A stretch of 64,000 bases of DNA from Cohaesibacter sp. ES.047 (GTDB taxonomy: Bacteria; Pseudomonadota; Alphaproteobacteria; Rhizobiales; Cohaesibacteraceae): contig NZ_LT907844.1 in NCBI RefSeq assembly GCF_900215505.1, positions 62,001 to 126,000 of the forward strand, read 5' to 3'. The notes below the pieces were generated by a model that searched no databases, had not been told where the DNA came from, and saw nothing but the letters and a program-made list of their open reading frames with translations. Below are positions 9,295 through 20,674 of the stretch, piece by piece (position 1 is the stretch's first letter; every line of letters begins with the position of its first letter). The translations under genes were made by a program, and so were the position numbers.

Positions 9295-10080
9295 TTAGCG
9301 AATGTCGCCACCAACCCATTTTTCGGCGATCTTGAGGTAGGTGCCATCTTCCATCATTTCATCAAGCGCCTTCTGCATGGCCGCTTTCAGTTCCGGATTG
9401 CCCTTGCGGATGGCGATGCCAGCCCCGAATTTCTCGGTGTTCGGGTCTTCGATTATGGCGTATTTCTGCTCGTTCTTTTTCATGGCCAGAATGGCTGCAA
9501 TGGAGTCATTGACAATGGCGTCCACGCGGCCGTTTTCAAGCTCGAGCAACAGTTCCGGCAGCCCCTTGTAGGTGCGGACACTATAGCCCTGTTCGCGCGC
9601 CCATTCTTCATGGGTTTCGCCAAGGGTCACGCCGATGGTGGCATCCTTGAGCTGGTCCATGCTGGTCAGCTCGGAGCCTTCCTTGGTGAAGATTGCACGC
9701 TGGGTGTTGTAGTAAGGGCCAACGAAGTCGACAACCTTGGCACGTTCCTCTGTGATCGACATGGACCCGACAATGGCGTCGTACTTTTGGGCCAGAAGCC
9801 CGCCGATGATGCCATCCCATGCGGTGGTGACGATCTTGGTCTCCAAGCCCATGCGCTTGGCGATTTCGGTGCCGATGGACGGATCGAAGCCGACGACCTT
9901 GTTTTCATCATTGACGAAGTTGAACGGAGGATAGGCGCCACTCATGGCGATGCTGATCTCTCCCTTTTCCTTGATGGCGTCAAGTTCGTCTGCAAGGACC
10001 GGAGCGGTGATGCCAAGGTTGGCCAATGCGAATGCGCCGGTGACGACGACGGCCTGCAACAAGCTGCGACGGTTGATCAT
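9295..10080 (-). CDS. Polar amino acid ABC transporter substrate-binding protein
   Basis: Periplasmic receptor of the importer. A signal peptide (MINRRSLLQAVVVTGAFALA) leads to a family-3 solute-binding fold: ISIAMSGAYPPFNFVNDENK, GFDPSIGTEIAKRMG, DAIVGSMSITEERAKVVDF and IRKGNPELKAAMQKALDEM. The length of 261 is standard. It is the first gene of the ten-gene minus operon and faces the LysR regulator gene across a 153-base divergent promoter region. Confidence 0.94.
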   Translation of the reverse strand: MINRRSLLQAVVVTGAFALANLGITAPVLADELDAIKEKGEISIAMSGAYPPFNFVNDENKVVGFDPSIGTEIAKRMGLETKIVTTAWDGIIGGLLAQKYDAIVGSMSITEERAKVVDFVGPYYNTQRAIFTKEGSELTSMDQLKDATIGVTLGETHEEWAREQGYSVRTYKGLPELLLELENGRVDAIVNDSIAAILAMKKNEQKYAIIEDPNTEKFGAGIAIRKGNPELKAAMQKALDEMMEDGTYLKIAEKWVGGDIR

Positions 10081-10125
10081 GGATTTCTCCTGTTTGAGCG
10101 TAAACTGTTCCCGGGAATTGATTGC

Positions 10126-10152
10126 CTAATTTTTAGCAGTGACTAATTTTTT
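10126..10152. promoter_or_regulatory. Direct repeats in the divergent LysR/operon promoter region
   Basis: CTAATTTTT occurs at 10126-10134 and again at 10143-10151, start to start 17 bases, between the binding-protein gene (minus) and the LysR gene (plus). A third partial copy, CCAATTTTT, lies near 10206. Repeated AT-rich sites in a divergent LysR intergenic region are the expected place for the regulator to bind, but the match is to position only, not to a known box. Confidence 0.35.
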
Positions 10153-10233
10153 GCCACCTTGCATTGAAGGTTGCATGGGCGCTATCATCAATCAAATAAA
10201 TAATTCCAATTTTTATTATAGGTGAAATCTATA

Positions 10234-11187
10234 ATGCGCCCCTATGAACAACGCTTTCCGTGGAATCTGGACTGGAACCTTTTGCGTACATTCATGGTTG
10301 TGGTTGAACAAAAGAGCATTACCAAAACCGCAGATTTCCTTGGCTTGAAGCAACCCACGGTGAGTGCCGCCCTGAAACGTCTGGAGGAGGCAACAGGGCA
10401 CAAGCTGATCGTGCGCAAACCGAACGAATTCAAGGTCACGGAAACCGGAAAAATTCTCTACAACGAGTGTTCTTCGATTTTTGGCAGCGTCTCGCAGTTG
10501 CCCTCTCTCCTGGAGCGGGATGAAGATGAACTCAGCGGGCATATCGCCATTGTCGTCGCGAGCCATGTGGTCTGCCCACATTTCGACGAGGTTCTGGCCG
10601 ACTTTGCCGACCGCCACCGCAAGGTGACCTTTTCCATTGCTGTGGCGGACAGCGAGGAAATTGTCAGCAGCGTTCTGCAGAACCGGATCAGCTTCGGCAT
10701 CTGCCTGCTCAACGACCTGTCCCGGCCACTCGATAATCCCGTGCTGTTTCGCGAGTTTTTCGGCCTCTATTGCGGACCAAGGCACCGGCTATTTGGCAAA
10801 ACGGACATCAAACTGTCCGACCTTGCGGGTGAACGCAGTGTGTCGTTTCAAACCGAAGTGGAAGGGGGGCCGCTTGAACCGGTGATCGGGTTGCGCGCGC
10901 ATGTGCAGGCCGAAACCCTTTGGCAGGGAGTGTCATCCAATCTGGTCGAGATCCGCAGGATGATCGTCGCCAACATCGGGATCGGCGCCCTGCCTGTTCA
11001 TGTGGCACGGCGCGACGTGGAGCGGGGGCTGTTGCACCAGTTGCCGCCCTATGAGGACTTGCCGGTGGTCGATGTTTATCTAATCACCAGCCCCAAGCGG
11101 CGCTCCAGCGATGCGGAAGCGGAATTTTTGCGCCTGTGCAGGGAGAAGATTTTCAGCTTGCCCCTTGAGGAGCGCACCTTTCGCTGA
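10234..11187 (+). CDS. LysR-family transcriptional regulator
   Basis: DNA-binding regulator with the N-terminal LysR helix-turn-helix (NLLRTFMVVVEQKSITKTADFLGLKQPTVSAALKRLEE, about residues 15-50, given here by description of its key ends) and a C-terminal ligand-binding domain. I chose the ATG at 10234, 8 bases after an AGGTG ribosome site; a GTG at 10222 is in frame but overlaps that site. It is divergent from the ten-gene catabolic operon and probably controls it in response to the substrate or a pathway intermediate. Ligand unknown. Confidence 0.9.
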   Translation: MRPYEQRFPWNLDWNLLRTFMVVVEQKSITKTADFLGLKQPTVSAALKRLEEATGHKLIVRKPNEFKVTETGKILYNECSSIFGSVSQLPSLLERDEDELSGHIAIVVASHVVCPHFDEVLADFADRHRKVTFSIAVADSEEIVSSVLQNRISFGICLLNDLSRPLDNPVLFREFFGLYCGPRHRLFGKTDIKLSDLAGERSVSFQTEVEGGPLEPVIGLRAHVQAETLWQGVSSNLVEIRRMIVANIGIGALPVHVARRDVERGLLHQLPPYEDLPVVDVYLITSPKRRSSDAEAEFLRLCREKIFSLPLEERTFR

Positions 11188-11237
11188 ATGAAGAGCGGCC
11201 CCCCGCGTCGGCGCAGCGTCATGCGCCCTCTGCTTCA

Positions 11238-13385
11238 CTAGCCAACGGCTGCGGTGATGGGCGGCGTTTCTTGCCGGAAGGCATCGGAATCGGCCTCTCG
11301 GGCCTGTTTGATTGGCTGAGGCGAATCCTCAGAGGTGATGATCCGCCGGTTCAGAGCACCAGCCGCGATCAGGGCATCCATGGAGGACGGACGCCCCAGA
11401 AAGAAGCCCTGCCCTGCATCACAGCCTTCGGCGCGCAGAACAGCCAACTGATCACTTGTCTCGATTCCCTCTGCCAGAACGGGAATCTCAAGGCTGTTAC
11501 CGAGCGCCAGCACCGCGCGGACGATGGCCTTGCACTGACGGTCACGTTCGATGCCACTGACAAAAGCCTTGTCGAGCTTGATCTTGTCGAACGGAAATAC
11601 ACGCAAGACGTCCAACGATGAATAACCGGTGCCGAAGTCATCAAGCGCGATACCAACACCAAGATCCTTGATCTGACGCATGATATGAAGCGAGCGAACC
11701 CTGTCCTCAACCAACGCTGTTTCGGTCAGTTCCAGTTCCAGACGGTGCGGTGAAAGCCCGGTTTCCAGAAGAACCTCATGGACCAATTGGGGTAGGCGCG
11801 GATTCGTGAACTGAACGGCGGAGACATTGACAGCCACCCGATAGCCGGGCTCCCATTGGGCAGCATCGCGACAGGCGCGCCGGAGCACCCAAGCCCCGAG
11901 CGGCGCGATGAGGCCGTTTTCCTCTGCCACGGGAATGAATTCTGCTGGCGAAATCGGCCCCTTCTCCGGGTGCGTCCAGCGCAGAAGGGCCTCGAAGCCC
12001 TGAACCTCGTCCTTACCCGCCTCATCAGTCGCCAAGGAAACCTGCACCTGATAGTGGACTTCAAGCTGGTCTCTTTCGAGCGCCAGACGCAGCTCATCGG
12101 CAAGCTTGTGCCGTTCTCGCAACTTGGTTCCGATTTCGGCATCATAAAAGCCGATACCATCCAGAAAATTGTCCTTGGTGTGGCACACGGCAAGCTCTGC
12201 GTTGCTGACCAGCTCATCAAGTTCTCTGGCATCATCCGGCCAAACGGCTGCGCCAAAACTGGCATTCATTTCGATTTCGCTGACGCCCAGTTCCACCGGA
12301 CGTCTCAGCGCTCCGGCCAGTCTCTCAGCAAAGGCGACCAGTTCCGATCTGTCGGAGAAGGTCTTAGCGGCAGCGAACTCATCTCCACCGATGCGCGCAA
12401 TCATCTCGCCGTCCCACAGAATATCACTCATCCGCCGGGACAAGACGCGCAAAACTTCGTCGCCCGCAGCGTGGCCCATGCGTTCATTGATGTCCTTGAA
12501 GCGATTTAGATCCAACCCAATGACGCCCAGCTTCCGCTTGTCGGCGATTGCATCATCAAGCTTCTCAATGAGAGAGCTTTTGAAGCTGGAGCGGTTTTCC
12601 AGTCCGGTCAACGGATCGTGCACGGCCAGATAGTGCAGCTCGTTCTGCGAAGCCTCGCGCAGCTTGGTGTCGATGAGATAACTGGTGATGCCCGCGCTGA
12701 GAATGATGGTCGTGAGCACCGAGACGGCCAGTGCCAACGCGATCACCGCATGCATATCCGTTTTTGGAAATGATGAGATCATGGGCGTGACCGTCAACGC
12801 TGTCATGCCGGTGAAATGCAAGGCGAAAAAGCCCAAAACCATCAGACCAACAGCTGCGGCGAGCTTTTTGTTGCTCGCCTTGCGTTGCCAGATCAGCATC
12901 AGGGACAAAGCCCCCAAGACAACCGGGATCGCGATGGAAGCCACGACATAACTGACGTTCCACTCAACGAAAGCGATGATGCGATAGGCGAACATACCGG
13001 TGTAGTGCGTCGCCGCGAAGCTGCCGCCGGTCAAGGCGCCTCCGATTGCGGCGAAAAGCATGTGCGGGCGATAACCACTGACTACGAAGCTGATACACAG
13101 ACCAACTACGGCAATGACAAGGGACAGTACAGTCAGGGTCGGATCAACCGAGATCGGTGCCTTGGGATCGTAGGCAAGGACGGCGACAAAATGGGTTGCC
13201 CAGATTCCGCCACCGCCAGCAACAGCCGCCAAAAACTGCCAACCGAGACGCTGCGAGCCATGTGCCGAGACGCTGCGTTGCAACAAACGCAGCGTTATAA
13301 AGGATCCAAACAAGCAGATGATAACTGCCAGCCCGACAAGCGGGATATTATGCTGCGTAAAGATGCAATTCAGAACTTTCAGCAT
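11238..13385 (-). CDS. MHYT-GGDEF-EAL cyclic-di-GMP signalling protein
   Basis: Membrane sensor with both cyclic-di-GMP synthase and phosphodiesterase domains. The N-terminus has seven hydrophobic helices carrying three MHYT-type repeats (WATHFVAVLAY, ATHYTGMFAY, ALHFTGMTAL), proposed to bind copper and sense oxygen, CO or NO. Next comes an intact GGDEF motif (ARIGGDEFAAA, near residue 333), then an EAL domain (FEALLRW near residue 465, with DDFGTGYSSL and LAEGIET). All motifs look catalytic, so the net direction is not clear. The start chosen at 13385 gives 715 residues and lies in a 14-base tandem duplication. It stands alone as a transcription unit. Confidence 0.9.
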   Translation of the reverse strand: MLKVLNCIFTQHNIPLVGLAVIICLFGSFITLRLLQRSVSAHGSQRLGWQFLAAVAGGGGIWATHFVAVLAYDPKAPISVDPTLTVLSLVIAVVGLCISFVVSGYRPHMLFAAIGGALTGGSFAATHYTGMFAYRIIAFVEWNVSYVVASIAIPVVLGALSLMLIWQRKASNKKLAAAVGLMVLGFFALHFTGMTALTVTPMISSFPKTDMHAVIALALAVSVLTTIILSAGITSYLIDTKLREASQNELHYLAVHDPLTGLENRSSFKSSLIEKLDDAIADKRKLGVIGLDLNRFKDINERMGHAAGDEVLRVLSRRMSDILWDGEMIARIGGDEFAAAKTFSDRSELVAFAERLAGALRRPVELGVSEIEMNASFGAAVWPDDARELDELVSNAELAVCHTKDNFLDGIGFYDAEIGTKLRERHKLADELRLALERDQLEVHYQVQVSLATDEAGKDEVQGFEALLRWTHPEKGPISPAEFIPVAEENGLIAPLGAWVLRRACRDAAQWEPGYRVAVNVSAVQFTNPRLPQLVHEVLLETGLSPHRLELELTETALVEDRVRSLHIMRQIKDLGVGIALDDFGTGYSSLDVLRVFPFDKIKLDKAFVSGIERDRQCKAIVRAVLALGNSLEIPVLAEGIETSDQLAVLRAEGCDAGQGFFLGRPSSMDALIAAGALNRRIITSEDSPQPIKQAREADSDAFRQETPPITAAVG

Positions 13386-13407
13386 CGCGATATCAGCATC
13401 GCGATAT
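13380..13407. repeat. Perfect 14-base tandem duplication over the start of the GGDEF-EAL gene
   Basis: CAGCATCGCGATAT occurs twice without a gap (13380-13393 and 13394-13407). The first copy contains the chosen start codon (CAT at 13383-13385 on the plus strand), and the second copy provides another in-phase-looking ATG context 14 bases upstream, out of frame. This looks like a recent slippage event in the translation initiation region. Confidence 0.8.
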
Positions 13408-13742
13408 AAGATCCAATAGTTTACTAATCGTATTTGACTACTAACCAATAAAAGTTACAGATCTATTGCTTGGCGACTTACAGGTGGCCATGAAACGGCG
13501 CCGAGCGGCCGCATCGTCTTTTTTTACAATCTTTTCAATGTGATGGTTAAAAAACGGTTTCCACCCAGCAGGCCAAGGCAGGTCGAATGGCCGCATCGAT
13601 TAGCCGTCATTTGGCCGTTCCGGTCAACGGCTGGCGGTAATGTCGGACTTGAGGGATGGCCCGGACCCAGTTACCAATAGGCCAATCACAGCTCGCAGCA
13701 GTCGATGCTAAATACCATACCAGACGTCAGGGACCCCAGACC

Positions 13743-14189
13743 ATGCCCGCGGACACGACCATCTTCGATGCCATGCACGAGACCATCTCCTTCCAGACCG
13801 CCCCCAAAAGCATCCGCATGATCACGCAGGAGGTCGCGCAATGGGTCAACAGCGTCGGCGCGATATCGGGAACCGTGACTGTCTTTTGTCAACACACATC
13901 GGCTTCGCTGTCTATACAGGAGAATGCCGATCCGACGGTCCGCGAGGATGTCGTGCGCTATTTCGACGACATCGCGCCGGAGGATCGCTATTACGAGCAT
14001 TCCTATGAGGGACCGGACGACATGCCCGCCCATCTCAAGACCATACTGACGTCAGTCAGCCTTACCATACCCGTACAGAATGGCCGGATGGCGCTGGGCA
14101 CCTGGCAGGGGATCTATTTCATGGAGCATCGCGCCCATCCTCATCGCCGCCAGTGCCACCTGACCTTCACCGGCCTGCGCCAAGCGTGA
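13743..14189 (+). CDS. YjbQ/UPF0047 family protein
   Basis: Small cytosolic protein of the YjbQ (UPF0047) family, 148 residues. Some members have weak thiamine-phosphate synthase activity; the physiological role is unclear. Family motifs: VTVFCQHTSASLSIQENADP, the DDIAPEDRYYEHSYEGPDDM region with its metal-binding histidines, and GTWQGIYFMEHRAHPHRRQ at the C-terminus. The start MPADTTIFDAM at 13743 is preferred over a longer form from 13656, because the extra segment is unlike the family. It converges with dgdA. Confidence 0.85.
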   Translation: MPADTTIFDAMHETISFQTAPKSIRMITQEVAQWVNSVGAISGTVTVFCQHTSASLSIQENADPTVREDVVRYFDDIAPEDRYYEHSYEGPDDMPAHLKTILTSVSLTIPVQNGRMALGTWQGIYFMEHRAHPHRRQCHLTFTGLRQA

Positions 14190-14219
14190 TCCTTACTCGC
14201 CGCGTCCTTTCTGGCAGCC

Positions 14220-15573
<1,354 letters not shown>

Positions 15574-15697
15574 CGATTGCGTTTAAAAAGCTCTAGCAGT
15601 GCTTGTGCATTCAGGCAAATTGATTGTGTTTCGCTTTGCCATCCGTAAAGCCGATAACCATGCGCAGCTTTTGCCTCAGCGCCTTGACCAAAGGGGA

Positions 15698-16399
15698 TCA
15701 GAAGCTCGTTCGCATGCGGTAGCCGGGACGATAGATCAGGCGGACATGGGTGATGGGATTTTCCTGATACCAGGTGCTGCGCTCTGTCGCGAACAGCGCG
15801 TAGCCTTCGGCAACGTCGAAGGTGCGCGCCAGTTTTGCATCGGCCTGAACGGCAAAAAAGCTCAACTCGCCACCCGTATAGGGGGCATTTTGCACCAGCC
15901 ATTCATTGGCGCTGATCCGATCCAGATTGAAATCGGCAAAGTCCGGCACCGCAACATGATTGGTATAGCGCTCTTCATGGATATAAGGCTGATTGTCCGA
16001 GAAATGCATTGTTTCAGTGTAGATCAACGGCGTGTCGTCCGCCACACGAAAGGCGCCAGCCAGAAAAGCAGGCCTCTCTCTCTGGTCGCGGATCAACAGG
16101 GAATGGCGATAGCTCGAGCCCTTGCTTTCAACTTCCTCGCGAATGATGGGAATGGTGAAGACCGCCTTGTGCGGCGGGTTGATGGCCACGCGGGTACCGG
16201 CCTTGCGCTTGCGGGTGACGATCCCTGCGGTTGCCAATTCGCGCAAAGCCCGGTTGACCATGGTGCGGCCACAGTGGAATTCTTCGGCGAGGTCCGCCTC
16301 GTTGGGGATCAGCGCACCGGGCTGCCAGACGCGCTCATTGATGCGCCGGACCACTTCGTCACGGATCTGCCGCCAGCTGTTTGCCTCACGCACCGTCAA
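15698..16399 (-). CDS. hutC: Histidine utilization repressor HutC (GntR/HutC family)
   Basis: Repressor of the hut genes, released by urocanate in studied bacteria. The N-terminal winged helix-turn-helix (SWRQIRDEVVRRINERVWQP, then LIPNEADLAEEF and CGRTMVNRALRELATAGIV) is followed by a UTRA ligand domain (ETMHFSDNQPYIHEERYTN, AYALF-type end). The 233-residue length is normal. Its start overlaps the stop of hutF by four bases, so the two are co-transcribed. The divergent hutF-hutI region is the expected target. Confidence 0.92.
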   Translation of the reverse strand: MTVREANSWRQIRDEVVRRINERVWQPGALIPNEADLAEEFHCGRTMVNRALRELATAGIVTRKRKAGTRVAINPPHKAVFTIPIIREEVESKGSSYRHSLLIRDQRERPAFLAGAFRVADDTPLIYTETMHFSDNQPYIHEERYTNHVAVPDFADFNLDRISANEWLVQNAPYTGGELSFFAVQADAKLARTFDVAEGYALFATERSTWYQENPITHVRLIYRPGYRMRTSF

Positions 16400-17775
16400 A
16401 ATTCCTGCCTCAGCTTTCTCATCACCTGCCGATAGGTATCGCGAATTGCCTCGCCTCTGATGTGCATCCCATTTTTAACCAGATGACGCCCGGCCGACCA
16501 AACATCAGTGACCAGCCTGTCGTCGGCAGCAAAAAGGAACATGTCGAGGATTTCGTCGCCCTTGACACCGTCCAGCATCAGGGAGGCGCCATCAAGTGCG
16601 AGGAGATCGGCCCAAGCCCCGGTCTCGATCCGCCCTGACGCGCGGCCCGCCGCTTGTGCGCCACCCGCGACAGCAGCCTCGAAGAGAACGCGCCCGGTGG
16701 ACTGCTGCGTCGTTGCGACACTGGCGCGGCAGTGGTCCCTGAGGCGCTGGGAATATTCCAGAGTGCGCAGCTCCTCGCTCAAGGAAATGCGGATGTTGGA
16801 ATCCGAGCCAATGCCGATGCGACCACCCTTGGAGAGGTAGCGCACCCCGTTGAAGATGCCATCCCCAAGGCTCGATTCCGTAATCGGGCAAAGCCCTGCG
16901 ACAGCGCCCGTCGCGGCCAGCGCGTCCGTCTCTTCATCGGTCATCTGGGTGCAATGAATAAGACACCATTTCTCATCCACCTGATGATGATTGAGAAGCC
17001 ATTCGGTCGGGCGCGCGCCCCAAGCGGCCTTGACTTCCTCAACTTCCTTAACCTGCTCAGCCAAATGCATGTGCAGTGGTCCGTCACCGACCAGCCAGAC
17101 GGCATCGCGCAGGGCCTCTTGCCCCACGGCCCGCAAAGAATGGGGCGCAACACCGATCCGGCTATCCACCGGCAGGTTCGGCAGCATTGCTGTGGCTTCC
17201 TGATGCAGACGGGCGAAGCGCTCGAAATCATTGCCAAAGCGGATCTGGCCGGGGCCGAGTGGTCGCATGTCGCAGCCGCCATATTGATAGAGCACCGGCA
17301 GGAGCGTCAGTCCGATGCCGCTTTCCTGCGCTGCCGCGCCGATCCTGTGGGACAATTCCGCGAGCGCGGCATAGGGCGTGCCATCCGCCTGATGATGCAC
17401 ATAGTGGAATTCAACGTTGCATCCATATCCCGCCTCGAGCATTTCCATTTGCACAAAGGCGGCGATGGCTTCAATATCTTCCGGTGTCAGGATATCGAGG
17501 AAGCGATACATGATCTGGCGCCAGGTCCAGAAAGTATCGAGCGGCTCGGCGCCGCGGCGTTCGCTCATGCCTGCCATGGCGCGCTGGAATGCGTGGCTGT
17601 GCAGATTGGCCGGGGCGGGCAGAAGGATCGGAACCGTGTGATCTGGCGTGCTTGGCAATGTGGTGAGATCGGCATCGGTCCGGGTCGAAACAATGCGCCC
17701 TGCGTCATCGATATCGACGAGTACGCCGTTTTTCCAACCGTCCGGCAAAAGCGCCGTTTCTGCATATATTTTCAT
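16396..17775 (-). CDS. hutF: Formimidoylglutamate deiminase
   Basis: Amidohydrolase that converts N-formimidoyl-L-glutamate to N-formyl-L-glutamate and ammonia in the five-step histidine pathway. [20 protein letters not shown] carries the metal-binding HxH of the family, followed by [25 protein letters not shown] and [21 protein letters not shown]. The start [14 protein letters not shown] at 17775 gives 459 residues, the usual length. It pairs with hutG on the opposite strand, which uses its product. It is divergent from hutI and shares a promoter region with it. Confidence 0.93.
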   Translation of the reverse strand: MKIYAETALLPDGWKNGVLVDIDDAGRIVSTRTDADLTTLPSTPDHTVPILLPAPANLHSHAFQRAMAGMSERRGAEPLDTFWTWRQIMYRFLDILTPEDIEAIAAFVQMEMLEAGYGCNVEFHYVHHQADGTPYAALAELSHRIGAAAQESGIGLTLLPVLYQYGGCDMRPLGPGQIRFGNDFERFARLHQEATAMLPNLPVDSRIGVAPHSLRAVGQEALRDAVWLVGDGPLHMHLAEQVKEVEEVKAAWGARPTEWLLNHHQVDEKWCLIHCTQMTDEETDALAATGAVAGLCPITESSLGDGIFNGVRYLSKGGRIGIGSDSNIRISLSEELRTLEYSQRLRDHCRASVATTQQSTGRVLFEAAVAGGAQAAGRASGRIETGAWADLLALDGASLMLDGVKGDEILDMFLFAADDRLVTDVWSAGRHLVKNGMHIRGEAIRDTYRQVMRKLRQEF

Positions 17776-17832
17776 CAAAAAACCACTTTCACTTTGCACC
17801 ACTCAAGATCTGCCCCGAAATTCAGCAGCTTT

Positions 17833-17852
17833 ACTGTCATCGCGTTGACAGT
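17833..17852. promoter_or_regulatory. Inverted repeat in the hutF-hutI divergent promoter region, candidate operator
   Basis: ACTGTCA (17833-17839) and TGACAGT (17846-17852) are perfect 7-base inverted arms with a 6-base spacer. The right arm also forms part of TTGACAGTCAA (17845-17855). The element lies between the start of hutF (17775) and that of hutI, where HutC would be expected to act. It does not match the classical TGTATATACA-like hut operator, so another regulator is possible. Confidence 0.4.
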
Positions 17853-17915
17853 CAAATTATTATGTGCATATATATTCTCATAAAACACGATTTAATCAAG
17901 CATGGATCGGCACCT

Positions 17916-19130
17916 GTGACACATTTCATCCTGAAAAATGCCACGTTGGCAACCATGAAGCCGGGCAAAACTGCCTATGGCCTGATTTCGGACGGTGCAC
18001 TCGCCATCAAGGATGGGCTGATTGCCTACTGCGGCCCGGATGCAGAGTTGCCCAACGCGTATGCCGACTGGCCGCAAAAGGATCTTGGCAGTTCGCTGAT
18101 CACCCCCGCTCTTATCGATTGCCACACCCATGTCGTTTTCGGCGGCAACCGGGCGCGCGAATTTGAAATGCGTCTTGAAGGGGCCGAGTACGAGGAGATT
18201 GCACGGGCTGGAGGCGGCATCGTTTCGACCGTCACCGCGACGCGATCCGCAAGCGAGGAAGAGCTGCTGGAAAGCGCCCTGCCTCGGGTTGACACCCTGA
18301 TCGCCGAAGGGGTCTCGACCCTTGAAATCAAATCCGGCTATGGCCTTGATATCGAGAGCGAGCTCAAAATGCTGCGGGTGGCCCGCCATATTGGCGATTT
18401 GCGCGACATTACCGTCAAAACCACCTATCTCGCCGCCCATGCGATGCCGCCAGAGTATAAAGGCAAGCCGCAAGGCTATCTTGATGATGTCGTCCTGCCC
18501 GGCCTTGAAAAAGCCCATGCAGAAGGGCTGGTGGATGCGGTGGATGGCTTCTGCGAAGGCATCGCGTTCCAGCCTGATGAAATTGCTCAGGTTTTCGACA
18601 AAGCCAAGGCTCTGGGCCTGCTGGTCAAACTGCATGCCGAACAGCTCTCCAATCTGGGGGGCGCAGCGCTTGCCGCCTCCTATGGTGCATTGTCTGCCGA
18701 TCATCTTGAATATCTCGACGAGGCGGGCGTCAAAGCCATGGCCGAGGCGGATACAGTTGCGGTTCTGCTGCCCGGTGCCTTCTACACCTTGCGCGAGACG
18801 CAAAGCCCTCCGGTGGATCTCATCCGCCAGCATGGGGTCAGCCTTGCCATCGCAACGGATTGCAATCCCGGCACATCGCCCCTCACCTCTTTGTTGCTGA
18901 CGCTCAACATGGCCTGCACCCTCTTCCGTCTGACGCCTGAAGAGGCGCTCATCGGCACGACACGCAATGCGGCCAAGGCGCTCGGCCTTTCTGATCGCGG
19001 CATGCTCTCCGAAGGCCTCAGGGCAGACTTCAATATCTGGAACGCGGCCCATCCGGCCGAGCTTTGCTATCGCATCGGTTTCAATCCCCTCACCAAGCGC
19101 TATTTCGGAGGCACCCCATGCGTTCAGTAA
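17916..19130 (+). CDS. hutI: Imidazolonepropionase
   Basis: Zinc amidohydrolase that opens the ring of imidazolone-5-propionate to give N-formimidoyl-L-glutamate. Motifs: [21 protein letters not shown] (metal HxH), AARGG-type [34 protein letters not shown] and [14 protein letters not shown] favour the GTG at 17916 (product beginning [13 protein letters not shown], 404 residues, normal length), although an ATG at 17862 is in frame. The sequence between them has no clear ribosome site and looks like leader DNA. The end overlaps hutH by 13 bases. Confidence 0.9.
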   Translation: MTHFILKNATLATMKPGKTAYGLISDGALAIKDGLIAYCGPDAELPNAYADWPQKDLGSSLITPALIDCHTHVVFGGNRAREFEMRLEGAEYEEIARAGGGIVSTVTATRSASEEELLESALPRVDTLIAEGVSTLEIKSGYGLDIESELKMLRVARHIGDLRDITVKTTYLAAHAMPPEYKGKPQGYLDDVVLPGLEKAHAEGLVDAVDGFCEGIAFQPDEIAQVFDKAKALGLLVKLHAEQLSNLGGAALAASYGALSADHLEYLDEAGVKAMAEADTVAVLLPGAFYTLRETQSPPVDLIRQHGVSLAIATDCNPGTSPLTSLLLTLNMACTLFRLTPEEALIGTTRNAAKALGLSDRGMLSEGLRADFNIWNAAHPAELCYRIGFNPLTKRYFGGTPCVQ

Positions 19131-20674
19131 CGCTTGTTCCCGGCACGGTCACTCTGACCGAACTCGAAGCCATCTATCGCGATGGGCTTGCGGTGATGAT
19201 CGATCGCAGTGCCCGCCCTGCCATTGACGAAGCAGCCGCGCGTGTCGCTGCGGCAGCCAATGGCAATGAGGCGGTCTATGGCGTCAACACTGGTTTTGGC
19301 AAGCTTGCCAGCGTCAAGATAGCCCCGGAAGATACAGCCACCCTTCAGCGCAACCTGATCCTGTCCCATTGCTGCGGTGTTGGCGACGAGCTTGATGCGG
19401 CCACCGTGCGGCTGATCATGACCCTCAAACTCCTGTCGCTTGCGCGTGGGGCGTCGGGCGTGCGTTGGGAAATCCTCGAACTGATCGAGGCCTGCCTCGC
19501 CAAGGGCGTCACGCCAGTCATCCCCAGCCAGGGGTCGGTTGGCGCATCGGGCGACCTTGCGCCGCTGGCGCACATGACCGCCGTCTTGATCGGCGAAGGT
19601 GAAGCCACCTTTGAAGGAGAGCGCCTTTCCGGCGCTGAGGCGCTCGCCAAAGCGGGCCTTTCGCCCGTCATCCTTGGCCCCAAAGAGGGGCTTGGCCTGA
19701 TCAACGGCACGCAGGTATCAACCGCCTTTGCGCTGACCGGTCTGTTCGGTGCCCTGCGCATGGCCGAAGCCTGCCTTGTCACGGCGTCTCTATCGACGGA
19801 TGCGATCATGGGGTCAACCGCCCCGCTGCTGCCCGAAATCCATGCCCTGCGTGGTCAGCCCGGCCAGATCGAGGTCGCGGCCATCATGCGCGACCTGATG
19901 GACGGCTCGGAAATCCGCGAGAGCCACCGCGAGGGCGATGCCCGGGTTCAGGATCCCTATTGCATTCGCTGTCAGCCGCAGGTGGTTGGCGCCTGTGTCG
20001 ATCTCTTGCGTATGGCGGGCAACACCTTGCGCATCGAAGCCAATGCCGCAACGGACAATCCGCTTGTTCTTATTGAGGCAGACCGGATCGTCTCGGGCGG
20101 CAATTTCCATGCCGAACCGGTGGCCTTTGCTGCCGACCAGATTGCGCTCGCAATCGCCGAAATTGGTGCAATTGCCCAGCGGCGCGTCGCTCTGATGGTC
20201 GATCCAACCCTGTCGTTCGATCTGCCGCCTTTTCTTGCCAAGGATCCGGGCCTCAATTCCGGCCTGATGATCGCCGAAGTGACGACCGCAGCCTTGATGA
20301 GCGAGAACAAGCATCTGGCGAATCCTTGCTCGACCGACTCAACCCCGACGAGCGCCAATCAGGAAGATCATGTGTCCATGGCAGCCCATGGTGGACGCAG
20401 ATTGGGCCGCATGGTCGAAAATCTTTCAAACATTCTGGGCGTTGAGCTTTTGTGTTCAGCTCTGGGCGTCGAGTATCGCGCGCCGCTGAAAACCAGCCCT
20501 CAGTTGCAATCCATCCTGTCAAAACTGCGTCGTCAAATCCCCTGCCTGGATACTGATCGATACCTCGCACCCGATCTGGCTACCGCAAGCCGGTTGATCA
20601 GCAGCCGTGAATTGGTCACAGTGGTCTCCGTTAACTATTTGCTTAGCTTGGAGGTGCCACATGGAACCGTTTGA
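19118..20674 (+). CDS. hutH: Histidine ammonia-lyase
   Basis: First enzyme of histidine breakdown, giving urocanate and ammonia. [15 protein letters not shown] contains the Ala-Ser-Gly triad that cyclises into the MIO electrophile. Other family motifs are [37 protein letters not shown] and SADQEDHVSM-like [15 protein letters not shown]. The start MRSVTLVPG at 19118 overlaps the end of hutI; 518 residues, normal length. The stop overlaps the start of hutG by 14 bases, which suggests translational coupling in a hutI-H-G-U operon. Confidence 0.95.
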   Translation: MRSVTLVPGTVTLTELEAIYRDGLAVMIDRSARPAIDEAAARVAAAANGNEAVYGVNTGFGKLASVKIAPEDTATLQRNLILSHCCGVGDELDAATVRLIMTLKLLSLARGASGVRWEILELIEACLAKGVTPVIPSQGSVGASGDLAPLAHMTAVLIGEGEATFEGERLSGAEALAKAGLSPVILGPKEGLGLINGTQVSTAFALTGLFGALRMAEACLVTASLSTDAIMGSTAPLLPEIHALRGQPGQIEVAAIMRDLMDGSEIRESHREGDARVQDPYCIRCQPQVVGACVDLLRMAGNTLRIEANAATDNPLVLIEADRIVSGGNFHAEPVAFAADQIALAIAEIGAIAQRRVALMVDPTLSFDLPPFLAKDPGLNSGLMIAEVTTAALMSENKHLANPCSTDSTPTSANQEDHVSMAAHGGRRLGRMVENLSNILGVELLCSALGVEYRAPLKTSPQLQSILSKLRRQIPCLDTDRYLAPDLATASRLISSRELVTVVSVNYLLSLEVPHGTV

